Shown: piece by piece, positions 46,213-54,368 of the stretch
Layout of the letters: every line of letters begins with the position of its first letter
Position numbering within the stretch: position 1 is the stretch's first letter
Origin: Cognatitamlana onchidii
GTDB taxonomy: Bacteria; Bacteroidota; Bacteroidia; Flavobacteriales; Flavobacteriaceae
Assembly (NCBI RefSeq): GCF_004804355.1
Contig: NZ_SRWZ01000005.1
Span: 124,001 to 188,000, forward strand
Direction of reading: 5' to 3'
DNA: 64,000 nt
Made by a program: the position numbers and the translations under genes
The notes under the pieces: generated by a model
The model's input: the letters and a program-made list of their open reading frames with translations, nothing else
The model's database searches: none
Told to the model about the DNA's origin: nothing

Positions 46213-47343
46213 TTATCCTTTAATTCTTTTTTTTCTGTTGGTTTCATAATCTTCAAAAATCATTTCCCCAAGTCCCTTAAGACCGGTGTAAAAAGCTTTT
46301 CCTTGGTTAGCATATGTGAACTCTCTAACAAATTGCATCAAATAACTATCTTGAGCAATCATAAACGTGGTGATTGGAATATGCAATCTTCGGGCTTGCT
46401 GGGCCATGGCATAACATTTATTAACAATATGCTCATCTAACCCCATACTGTTTTTGTAATATTGGCCATCTGGCAACCTCAAACAACTGGGTTTACCATC
46501 TGTAATCATAAATATTTGCTTGTTGGTATTACGCTTCCTTCTCAACAAATCCATGGCCAGTTGTAATCCAGCTACGGTATTGGTATGATAAGGTCCCACC
46601 TTAAGATATGGCAGGTCTTTTATTTCTATTTGCCAGGCATCATTCCCAAAAACCAATATATCAAGCGTGTCTTTGGGGTATCTGGTAGTTATCAATTCGG
46701 CTAAAGCCATTGCTACTTTTTTGGCAGGTGTAATTCTATCTTCACCGTATAAAATCATACTATGACTAATATCGATCATGAGCACCGTGCTCATTTGCGC
46801 CTTATGCATGGTTTCTTCAACAACCAAATCGTCTTCAGTCATAGAAAAATCTGTAATACCATGACTTATTTGAGCGTTTTTTAAACTTTCAGTCATCGAG
46901 ACTTTATCTAAAGCATCGCCAAACTGATAAGCACGATAATCACCTGTATGCTCATCTCCCAAACCTGGGCTTTTACTTTTATGGTTACCTTGTCCACTTC
47001 GTTTAATTTTTCCGAAAATCTGATCCAAAGCTTGTTGTCTAATAGCCCGTTCGGTTTTTGCAGTAATAGCCATACCTTCCCCGTTACCATCGGGATCTAT
47101 TTCTTCCTTAATATACCCTTTCTTTTTTAAGTCCTCTATAAAATCTTCAATAGTATACTCGGGTGTTGTTAGATTATATTCTTTGTCAAGTTCTCGTAAC
47201 CAGTCGATAGCTTCGTCAAAATCACCAGAAGTATGGGTTATTAACTCTTTGAAAATCTCAAAAAGTTTATCGAATGGCGATTGATTAGGCACTTTGTATG
47301 TATTGAACACAAACCCCTTTTTTGGTATTTCTTTTTTGTCCAT
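46213..47343 (-). CDS. VWA-domain protein, partner of the MoxR-type ATPase
   Basis: The 376-residue protein has an N-terminal helical part and a C-terminal von Willebrand A domain. TVLMIDISHSMILYGEDRIT is the MIDAS DxSxS metal site, and IFMITDGKPSCLRLPDG carries the later Asp. ALDQIFGKIKRSGQGNHKSK is a basic linker. It resembles ChlD-like subunits that pair with ChlI/MoxR ATPases. Its stop is 2 bases from the ATPase start, so the genes are co-translated. Confidence 0.85.
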   Translation of the reverse strand: MDKKEIPKKGFVFNTYKVPNQSPFDKLFEIFKELITHTSGDFDEAIDWLRELDKEYNLTTPEYTIEDFIEDLKKKGYIKEEIDPDGNGEGMAITAKTERAIRQQALDQIFGKIKRSGQGNHKSKSPGLGDEHTGDYRAYQFGDALDKVSMTESLKNAQISHGITDFSMTEDDLVVEETMHKAQMSTVLMIDISHSMILYGEDRITPAKKVAMALAELITTRYPKDTLDILVFGNDAWQIEIKDLPYLKVGPYHTNTVAGLQLAMDLLRRKRNTNKQIFMITDGKPSCLRLPDGQYYKNSMGLDEHIVNKCYAMAQQARRLHIPITTFMIAQDSYLMQFVREFTYANQGKAFYTGLKGLGEMIFEDYETNRKKRIKG

Positions 47344-47462
47344 AGCGTTATAAAAATACTATAAATAACAGAGAAGACTCAGTCATTAACATTTATTTAA
47401 ATAATGTCATGATAAATTTTCGCTATGTTCAAGAATTTAATCCTAGAAGCAGGTAAAAAGTA

Positions 47463-47477
47463 AATTACGCCGTAATT
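47463..47477. repeat. 15-base palindrome between fnr and the VWA gene
   Basis: AATTACG and CGTAATT flank a single C. It lies 40 bases past the fnr-like stop; the T content behind it is moderate, so it could be a weak terminator or an operator. Confidence 0.4.
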
Positions 47478-47517
47478 CTTTTTTTAGAAAGCCTAAACTG
47501 GCGATAGAAAAAATGTT

Positions 47518-48195
47518 CTATTCGATACGCTTAAGCGCCGCCAGATTTTCTATTTTTATATATTTCCCGACTGTAGAAATCGTGCCTTCCTTTTTAAACT
47601 GAGACAACACTCTAATCGCTGATTCTGTAGCAGTTCCAACAATATTTGCATAATCCTCTCTTGATAAGAGTACACTTAATGTTCCGTCTGGATTTGTCCC
47701 AAAACTGTCATGAATGTATATGAGTGTTTCTGCTAACCTTTGACGAACAGATTTCTGAGCCATATTTACTATAATATCGTCAGAATCTCTTAAATCATGA
47801 GCCATATCTTTTAATACCTCAAGAGAAAACTTGGAGTTCTTTTGTAAGTCGGCAAATATTTCACTCTTGGGAATAAAACAAACCTCCATATCGTTTAATG
47901 CCGTGGCTTGTAAATTAGAACTCTCTTCGCTTATTAAAGATCGTTGTCCTAATAATTGCCCCTTCACAACCATTTTTACAATTTGGTCTTTACCATTTTC
48001 ACTCAATTTCGATAACTTGCAAATACCATCTCTAACACAATAAACACCATTTAGCACCTCGCCTTCTTCAAAAATAATCTCTCCCTTTTTTATCTTCTTT
48101 GATGTTTTACATCCAGAGATGCGTACCAGTTCATCCTTAGTTAATGCTTTTAGAGAGTTAAACTGCTTAATTATACATTGTTCGCACTTGCCCAT
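47518..48195 (-). CDS. Crp/Fnr-family regulator, FNR-like
   Basis: The 225-residue protein has a cyclic-nucleotide-type sensor domain (IFEEGEVLNGVYCVRDGICK, about residues 41-60) and a C-terminal helix-turn-helix (LLSREDYANIVGTATESAIR with VLSQFKKEG). Cys4 and Cys7 form CxxC at the N-terminus, and Cys107 (DMEVCFIP) lies about 100 residues later, the distance seen between Cys23 and Cys122 of E. coli FNR. Cys29 is a candidate fourth ligand. A [4Fe-4S] oxygen sensor is therefore plausible. It is divergent from ccoI, with an FNR-type box between them. Confidence 0.85.
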   Translation of the reverse strand: MGKCEQCIIKQFNSLKALTKDELVRISGCKTSKKIKKGEIIFEEGEVLNGVYCVRDGICKLSKLSENGKDQIVKMVVKGQLLGQRSLISEESSNLQATALNDMEVCFIPKSEIFADLQKNSKFSLEVLKDMAHDLRDSDDIIVNMAQKSVRQRLAETLIYIHDSFGTNPDGTLSVLLSREDYANIVGTATESAIRVLSQFKKEGTISTVGKYIKIENLAALKRIE

Positions 48196-48231
48196 AATTC
48201 CATATTAGAGTACCGTAAAAATAAATAAAAC

Positions 48232-48275
48232 ATGACATATATCATATTAAAATAATCATTAACTTTTCAATTTTG
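48232..48275 (+). promoter_or_regulatory. FNR-type box and -7 box of ccoI
   Basis: ATGACATATATCAT (48232-48245) fits TGAY-N4-RTCA with one arm mismatch. CAATTTTG at 48268-48275 matches TAnnTTTG at all but its first base. Their centres are 33 bp apart, as at pflB and ccoS. The ccoI ATG lies 26 bases further on. Confidence 0.65.
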
Positions 48276-48301
48276 TAACAGGTATAATTGAGCAAATATT
48301 T

Positions 48302-50677
48302 ATGGAACATACATCATGTTTCCACTGTGGGCTAGATGCGACTAAGTCTAAAATCATCTTTGATAATAAATCGTTTTGTTGTAAGGGGTGTAAAACCGTT
48401 TACGAAATTTTTTCTGCTAACAATCTAACTTGTTATTACGATTTGCAAGAGGCGCCTGGTGCCACTCCAAAGGAAATTGAAGGTAAATACAACTTTCTTG
48501 ATAACGATAAAATTGTCGATAGTTTACTTGAGTTTAACAATGATAATACCCAGATTGTTACCCTGTATATCCCACATATTCATTGCAGTTCGTGTATTTG
48601 GATTCTTGAAAATCTTTACAAGCTTAACCCTGGTATTTCTTCTTCTATTGTTAACTTTGGAAAGAAAAATGTTCGAATTACCTATAATGGCAACCTAATA
48701 ACACTTAAAAATCTAGTAAAACTTTTAAGCAAGATAGGCTACGAGCCTTTTATAAGTTTGGATGACTACACGGTGGGTAAAAAAAACATTGATAGGTCAT
48801 TAATCTACAAACTGGGAGTTGCAGGATTTGCATTCGGAAATATTATGTTCCTCTCTTTTCCAGAATATTTTCAGGTTAACGGTTTTTGGATTGAAAAATA
48901 CGCTCCTCTTTTTAGGTGGCTCATGTTTAGCTTTTCTCTTCCTGTTATTTTCTACTGTGCGCAAGACTATTTTATTTCGGCCTATAAGGGTTTAAAATCT
49001 GGTATTCTTAACATAGATGTTCCTATTGCGCTTGGCGCCTCGGTATTATTTATAAGAAGTACTGCTGAAATTATATTCAACTTAGGCACTGGCTTTTTTG
49101 ATAGCTTATCTGGATTAATTTTCTTTTTATTGGTTGGCAAGTTTTTTCAACAAAAAACCTATAGCTATCTCTCTTTTGAAAGAGATTACAAATCTTATTT
49201 CCCGATAGGTATTACAAAAATAAATTCCGATGGCCAGGAAGAATCCATACAAGTCTATGATATTAAAAAAGGGGATAGACTTTTAATAAGAAACGAAGAA
49301 CTTATCCCAGTAGATTGTATTCTAATACGTGGAAAAGCTCAAATAGATTATAGCTTTGTTACAGGTGAATCTGTGGCAGTCTCCAAACAATCTGGAGATA
49401 AATTATTTGCCGGAGGTAAGCAATTACGCGGGAGTATTGAAGTAGATGTACTAAAAACGGTTGAACAGAGCTATCTAACTCAATTATGGAGTAACGATGT
49501 TTTTAACAAGGATAAAGAAGAAGGATTTACCAATATTACCAATGCTATTAGTAAACGCTTTACTATTATTTTACTGAGTATTGCTTTGGTTGCCACCGGT
49601 TATTGGCTTTATGCTGACAGTAGCAAGGCACTAAACGTTTTTACAGCCGTTTTAATTATTGCGTGCCCTTGTGCCATTGCACTAGCAGCTCCTTTTACCT
49701 TTGGCAACCTTTTGCGCATTTTTGGTAAACAAAAACTATATGCAAAGAACGCTTTGGTTATTGAACAATTGGCAACTATAAATACCATTATTTTTGATAA
49801 AACTGGCACTATTACGGCCAATAAGGAAACTGTTATATCTTATGACGGCAAGAAGCTATCTACCTCTGAAGAACGGTTGCTAAAAAGCACATTGAGAAAC
49901 TCAAACCATCCGTTAAGTCGCTCACTTTATGAGCTTCTGCAAGACAATAATATTGTTACTCTAGACGATTATAAAGAATATACAGGCCACGGGATTGAGG
50001 CTAAAAAAGACGATAATCGTATTAAAATTGGTTCGGCAAATTATGTTGGTCTTTCTGCAGAAAACGCCACCTTGAATACTTCGGTGCATGTAAGCACCAA
50101 TAACAACTACAAAGGCAAGTTTACCTTTTACAACAAGTATAGAGCTGGAATATCCGAACTTTTCAATCAGCTAAAAAAAGATTACGACTTAGCCGTTATT
50201 TCTGGAGATAACGCAGGGGAACAAGAAAACTTAACTAAATTACTTCCAGCCAAAACCAAATTAATATTCAATCAGAAACCAGAAGACAAATTAGAGTATA
50301 TAAAACATCACCAAGGTTCTGGCGCCAAAGTACTTATGATAGGCGACGGATTAAATGATGCGGGAGCTCTAGCGCAAAGTAATGTAGGAATCGCGATTTC
50401 AGAAAACGTAAATGTTTTTTCTCCGGCCTGTGATGCCATTTTGGACGCCTCGAAATTCAATAAATTGTTTCAGTTTATTAAAGCCTCTAAATCGGCTATC
50501 CGGATTATAAGATGGAGTTTTGTATTATCTATTATTTATAACACCATTGGATTATACTTTGCTGTCACTGGACAGTTGGCTCCTGTTATTGCTGCTATAT
50601 TAATGCCTTTAAGCTCAATTAGCATAGTGGTATTTACCACCATCGCAACCAACATCGAGGGTAAAAAATTAAAATAA
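48302..50677 (+). CDS. ccoI: cbb3-oxidase-type copper P1B ATPase
   Basis: The 791-residue heavy-metal ATPase moves copper needed to assemble cbb3 oxidase. The N-terminus is Cys-rich (CFHCGLD, CCKGCKTVYEIF) as in CcoI/FixI. A metal-binding HIHCSSCIWILENL lies at about 94-107. The membrane metal site is CPC at 455-457 (IIACPCAIALAAP). The phosphorylation site is Asp499 in DKTGTIT, and MIGDGLNDAGAL is the hinge. It is divergent from the fnr-like gene and 76 bases ahead of ccoS. Confidence 0.95.
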   Translation: MEHTSCFHCGLDATKSKIIFDNKSFCCKGCKTVYEIFSANNLTCYYDLQEAPGATPKEIEGKYNFLDNDKIVDSLLEFNNDNTQIVTLYIPHIHCSSCIWILENLYKLNPGISSSIVNFGKKNVRITYNGNLITLKNLVKLLSKIGYEPFISLDDYTVGKKNIDRSLIYKLGVAGFAFGNIMFLSFPEYFQVNGFWIEKYAPLFRWLMFSFSLPVIFYCAQDYFISAYKGLKSGILNIDVPIALGASVLFIRSTAEIIFNLGTGFFDSLSGLIFFLLVGKFFQQKTYSYLSFERDYKSYFPIGITKINSDGQEESIQVYDIKKGDRLLIRNEELIPVDCILIRGKAQIDYSFVTGESVAVSKQSGDKLFAGGKQLRGSIEVDVLKTVEQSYLTQLWSNDVFNKDKEEGFTNITNAISKRFTIILLSIALVATGYWLYADSSKALNVFTAVLIIACPCAIALAAPFTFGNLLRIFGKQKLYAKNALVIEQLATINTIIFDKTGTITANKETVISYDGKKLSTSEERLLKSTLRNSNHPLSRSLYELLQDNNIVTLDDYKEYTGHGIEAKKDDNRIKIGSANYVGLSAENATLNTSVHVSTNNNYKGKFTFYNKYRAGISELFNQLKKDYDLAVISGDNAGEQENLTKLLPAKTKLIFNQKPEDKLEYIKHHQGSGAKVLMIGDGLNDAGALAQSNVGIAISENVNVFSPACDAILDASKFNKLFQFIKASKSAIRIIRWSFVLSIIYNTIGLYFAVTGQLAPVIAAILMPLSSISIVVFTTIATNIEGKKLK

Positions 50678-50689
50678 GCTTGTTAAAAC

Positions 50690-50733
50690 ATGATAAAAGT
50701 CATATTTTTAAAATGGGTATAAAATTACTTTTG
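50690..50733 (+). promoter_or_regulatory. FNR-type box and -7 box of the cco operon
   Basis: ATGATAAAAGTCAT (50690-50703) fits TGAY-N4-RTCA, and TACTTTTG (50726-50733) fits TAnnTTTG and is identical to the pflB -7 box. Centre spacing is 33 bp. The ccoS ATG lies 20 bases beyond. Confidence 0.75.
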
Positions 50734-50753
50734 AACCATAACTTCAAATAGGT

Positions 50754-50945
50754 ATGAGCGTTATATATATTTTGCTGGCAATTAGCATTATAGTTGCTAT
50801 TGGCTTTTTTATAGCTTTTGTTTTAGCTGTAAGAAGCGGTCAATATGATGACAGCTATACCCCGTCTGTTCGGATGTTATTCGAGGACGAACTTGTTAAA
50901 GATAAACCACAAAAAACAGTACTAACCAAAAAGACTAATAATTAA
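50754..50945 (+). CDS. ccoS: cbb3-type oxidase assembly protein CcoS
   Basis: The 63-residue protein starts MSVIYILLAISIIVAIGFFI, a single membrane helix, then the conserved AVRSGQYDDSYTPSVRMLFE segment with acidic residues typical of CcoS. It is needed for cofactor insertion into cbb3 oxidase. It is the first gene behind the FNR-type promoter and only 2 bases before ccoNO. Confidence 0.93.
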   Translation: MSVIYILLAISIIVAIGFFIAFVLAVRSGQYDDSYTPSVRMLFEDELVKDKPQKTVLTKKTNN

Positions 50946-50947
50946 TT

Positions 50948-53134
50948 ATGGAAATGCAACAGTTTCATTACGATAACAAAATCGTTACTAAATTCCTCTA
51001 TGCAACAATCGTTTTTGGAGTTGTAGGAATGGCGGTAGGTTTACTTCTCGCCTTTATGTTTCTATTCCCGAATCTTACTGATGGGATTTCATGGCTAAGC
51101 TTTGGTAGACTGCGACCATTACACACCAATGCAGTAATTTTTGCATTTGTTGGAAATGCTATGTTCGCTGGGGTGTATTATTCACTTCAAAGGTTACTTA
51201 AGACACGCATGGCTAGCGACCTATTAAGCAATATCAACTTTTGGGGTTGGCAGTTAATTATTGTTGCAGCTGCTATTACGCTGCCTTTAGGAATTACAAC
51301 CTCCAAAGAATACGCAGAACTGGAATGGCCAATAGATATTGCCATTGCTTTAATATGGGTAGTATTCGGTGTTAATATGATTTGGACTATTTTAAAACGT
51401 AGACAGCGTCACCTATATGTGGCCATTTGGTTTTATATCGCCACGTTTGTTACGGTTGCCGTTCTACATATTTTTAATAGTTTAGAACTTCCCGTTAGTG
51501 CTTTAAAGAGTTATTCTGTTTACGCCGGGGTTCAAGATGCCCTTGTACAATGGTGGTACGGTCATAACGCGGTAGCGTTCTTTTTAACCACACCGTTTTT
51601 GGGGCTTATGTATTATTTTGTTCCTAAAGCGGCCAATAGACCCGTTTACTCTTATAGACTTTCTATTGTACACTTCTGGTCGCTAATTTTTATTTACATC
51701 TGGGCAGGACCACATCACTTACTATATACGGCTTTACCAGAATGGGCTCAAAATTTAGGTGTTGCGTTTTCAGTAATGCTTCTTATGCCTTCTTGGGGAG
51801 GTATGATAAACGGACTCCTGACTTTACGCGGTGCATGGGATAAAGTTCGAATTGATCCAGTACTAAAATTTATGGTAGTGGCAATTACTGGTTATGGTAT
51901 GGCAACGTTTGAAGGACCTACCTTATCACTTAAAAATGTTAACGCCGTAGCGCACTTTACAGATTGGATTATTGCACACGTGCATGTGGGGGCCTTAGCA
52001 TGGAATGGTTTCATGGCATTCGGAATGATTTATTATTTGGTGCCAAGATTATTTAAAACCAAGCTATACTCCTTGCCTTTAGCAAACTTGCACTTTTGGC
52101 TAGGTACGCTTGGTATTATTATTTACGCATTGCCAATGTACGTTGCAGGCTTTACGCAGTATTCCATGTGGCAGCAGTTTAATCCAGATGGGACTTTAGT
52201 TTACGGAAACTTCTTAGAAACCGTTACAGAGATTATCCCGATGTACTGGATGCGTGCTATTGGGGGAACTCTCTATATTGTAGGTATGTTTATTTTGGTT
52301 TACAATATTATTGTGACCATTAAAAATGGTAGTGCTGTTGAAGATGAGTTAGCAGAGGCTCCAGCCCTTGAGAAAGTTACTAGCAAGCGTACGGCCAATG
52401 AAGGCTGGCATACGTGGTTAGAAAGAAGGCCAATTCAATTAACCATTTTAGCAACGGTAGCTATACTTATTGGTGGTATTATCCAGATTGTTCCAACCAT
52501 TATGGTTAAATCTAATATCCCAACCATTGAAAGTGTAAAACCTTATACCGCATTAGAACTTGAAGGTAGAGACATTTACATAAGGGAAGGTTGCGTGGGT
52601 TGCCACTCCCAAATGATACGTCCGTTTAGACATGAAGTAGAACGTTACGGCGAGTATTCGAAAGCAGGTGAATATGTGTACGACCATCCATTTTTATGGG
52701 GAAGTAAACGTACTGGTCCAGACTTACACAGGTTAGGTCAAAAATACTCAGACAACTGGCACTTTAACCATATGTATGATCCACAAAGTACATCGTCAGG
52801 ATCTATTATGCCCCGCTACCCTTGGCTAATAACTGGAGAAGGTAGTGAGTTAGATAAATCGCAAACCGAAGCTAAAATGAAGACCATGGTAAGCCTTGGG
52901 GTTCCTTATACAGAAGAAGACATCGCTAATGCACAGAAAAGCATGGACGAGCAAGGTGCTCAAATTGAAAAGAACCTGTATTCTGATCCTGATTTTGTAG
53001 CTGCTTATGAAGCTGACAAAAAATCGGCAGCTGAAAATGGTGAAGCGTTTATTGAAATGAAAAACAGAGAAATTGTAGCTTTAATTGCCTATTTACAACG
53101 TTTAGGAACCGACATTAAAGTAGATGCTAATTAA
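50948..53134 (+). CDS. ccoNO: cbb3-type cytochrome c oxidase, fused subunits I and II
   Basis: The 728-residue protein joins CcoN and CcoO. Residues 1 to about 470 form the multi-helix heme-copper core (LRPLHTNAVIFAFVGNAMFA, QWWYGHNAVAFFLTTPFLGL with the copper-site His, WAGPHHLLYTALPEW, HVHVGALAWNGFMAFGMIYY). A short linker with one more helix (LTILATVAILIGGIIQIVPT) leads to CcoO, with heme c motif CVGCH at 549-553 and SGSIMPRYPWL, where Met is the heme ligand. The fused form is common in Bacteroidota. It reduces oxygen with high affinity in the inner membrane. Confidence 0.97.
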   Translation: MEMQQFHYDNKIVTKFLYATIVFGVVGMAVGLLLAFMFLFPNLTDGISWLSFGRLRPLHTNAVIFAFVGNAMFAGVYYSLQRLLKTRMASDLLSNINFWGWQLIIVAAAITLPLGITTSKEYAELEWPIDIAIALIWVVFGVNMIWTILKRRQRHLYVAIWFYIATFVTVAVLHIFNSLELPVSALKSYSVYAGVQDALVQWWYGHNAVAFFLTTPFLGLMYYFVPKAANRPVYSYRLSIVHFWSLIFIYIWAGPHHLLYTALPEWAQNLGVAFSVMLLMPSWGGMINGLLTLRGAWDKVRIDPVLKFMVVAITGYGMATFEGPTLSLKNVNAVAHFTDWIIAHVHVGALAWNGFMAFGMIYYLVPRLFKTKLYSLPLANLHFWLGTLGIIIYALPMYVAGFTQYSMWQQFNPDGTLVYGNFLETVTEIIPMYWMRAIGGTLYIVGMFILVYNIIVTIKNGSAVEDELAEAPALEKVTSKRTANEGWHTWLERRPIQLTILATVAILIGGIIQIVPTIMVKSNIPTIESVKPYTALELEGRDIYIREGCVGCHSQMIRPFRHEVERYGEYSKAGEYVYDHPFLWGSKRTGPDLHRLGQKYSDNWHFNHMYDPQSTSSGSIMPRYPWLITGEGSELDKSQTEAKMKTMVSLGVPYTEEDIANAQKSMDEQGAQIEKNLYSDPDFVAAYEADKKSAAENGEAFIEMKNREIVALIAYLQRLGTDIKVDAN

Positions 53135-53161
53135 TAACCACCAATACAAATACAGCATATC

Positions 53162-53350
53162 ATGTTAAAATATATAAAAAATCATATGGAGACTATAGCA
53201 GGTATAGAAATATACCCCATCATCTCCTTGCTCATCTTTTTTATCTTTTTTGTAGCGCTATTTTGGTGGGTATTTAGTGCTAAAAAAGACTATATAAAAA
53301 CAGTAAGTAACCTGCCATTAGATAACCAACAAAACGACGATATATTATGA
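53162..53350 (+). CDS. ccoQ: CcoQ-like small subunit
   Basis: The 62-residue protein has one membrane helix (IYPIISLLIFFIFFVALFWW) and a short charged tail, and lies in the ccoQ position between ccoNO and ccoP. A second in-frame ATG at 53186 would give 54 residues. It overlaps ccoP by 4 bases (ATGA). Sequence conservation in this subunit is low, so the name rests partly on position. Confidence 0.85.
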   Translation: MLKYIKNHMETIAGIEIYPIISLLIFFIFFVALFWWVFSAKKDYIKTVSNLPLDNQQNDDIL

Positions 53351-54315
53351 GAAATTTAGTTCCATCTTGGATTCGCGTTCCAATCGTATTTTTTATCATT
53401 TTTGGGGCTGTAGAATTCTTCATAGACTCAGGAGATAAACCAGCCTTCGTGGAATACCCAGTAGTTATGCTATTCTTGCTTCTGGTGTTATTAATTTTAA
53501 TTGCCATCGAAGCCATAATAGGTGCTTTGGAAAACGTGATGCTTCACAAGCTTGATGAGGAAGCTAAAGCTAGATTCTTGGCAGAAAAAGAAAGCTCGGT
53601 AAAGTTAACCTGGTTAAAAGAAACTTATATTAAACTTCTTGGACAAAAGCCCATTGAAGAAGAAGGTGAAATTATATTAGATCATAATTATGATGGTATT
53701 AAGGAGCTGGATAATAACTTACCGCCATGGTGGTTGTATGGTTTTTATATTTCCATCATTTTTGGCGCCGTGTACCTTTTAAGATACCATGTATTTAATG
53801 GACCGTCGCAAATAGATGAATTAGAAACTGAACTTGCGGAAGCTAAAAGTGCTATTGAGGCATACAAGAAAACCGCTAAAGGACTCGTAGATGTTAATAC
53901 GGTAACTCAACTTACTGAAGCATCAGATTTGGCTGCTGGTAAAAAGATCTTTGAAACTAATTGTGTAGCTTGTCACATGGCTGATGGCGGTGGTGGTATT
54001 GGTCCTAATTTAACCGATAAGCACTGGATTTTAGGCGGGGATATTAAGAGTATTTTTAGAACCGTTTCCGAAGGAGGACGATCTGGAAAAGGTATGATTG
54101 CTTGGAAAGCACAATTAAAACCTTTAGAGATGGCTCAAGTGGCAAGTTATGTACTTAAATTTCAAGGCACCACCCCAGCCAATCCCAAAGCACCAGAGGG
54201 TGATCTTATGATTGATGATAATGAAGGTGTTGAAACTGAAACATCTGACCAAAATACAGATGAAGCTCCTTTACAGATAGAAGTAGATTCTACACAAATA
54301 ACAGTAGCGAACTAA
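53347..54315 (+). CDS. ccoP: cbb3-type oxidase subunit III, single heme
   Basis: The 322-residue protein has two or three membrane helices (WIRVPIVFFIIFGAVEFF, MLFLLLVLLILIAIEAII, LPPWWLYGFYISIIFGAVYL), a coiled-coil linker and one cytochrome c domain with CVACH at 206-210 and later Met ligands. Proteobacterial CcoP has two hemes; only one CxxCH is present here. The acidic C-terminal tail has no known function. It overlaps ccoQ by four bases. Confidence 0.93.
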   Translation: MRNLVPSWIRVPIVFFIIFGAVEFFIDSGDKPAFVEYPVVMLFLLLVLLILIAIEAIIGALENVMLHKLDEEAKARFLAEKESSVKLTWLKETYIKLLGQKPIEEEGEIILDHNYDGIKELDNNLPPWWLYGFYISIIFGAVYLLRYHVFNGPSQIDELETELAEAKSAIEAYKKTAKGLVDVNTVTQLTEASDLAAGKKIFETNCVACHMADGGGGIGPNLTDKHWILGGDIKSIFRTVSEGGRSGKGMIAWKAQLKPLEMAQVASYVLKFQGTTPANPKAPEGDLMIDDNEGVETETSDQNTDEAPLQIEVDSTQITVAN

Positions 54316-54323
54316 ACTTAAAT

Positions 54324-54353
54324 AGACCTCAAAAGAATATCTTTTTGAGGTCT
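54324..54353. repeat. perfect inverted repeat between ccoP and ccoG
   Basis: AGACCTCAAAA (54324-54334) and TTTTGAGGTCT (54343-54353) pair perfectly around GAATATCT. No T tract follows. The hairpin ends 15 bases before the GTG start of ccoG and may set the transcript level between the oxidase genes and the assembly genes. Confidence 0.7.
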
Positions 54354-54368
54354 AAAATATCCCTTGCC

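Noticed and set aside
47463-47477. Palindrome past the fnr-like gene as a definite terminator
   Set aside because: The stem is short, AT-rich and not followed by a proper T tract.
48196-48231. FNR-type autoregulation of the fnr-like gene from the shared site
   Set aside because: No TAnnTTTG-like box occurs at the 33-bp spacing on the minus strand, so the site is assigned to ccoI only.
54345-54368. TTG start for ccoG
   Set aside because: It lies in the arm of a perfect hairpin, and the conserved N-terminus METPENE begins at the GTG at 54369.
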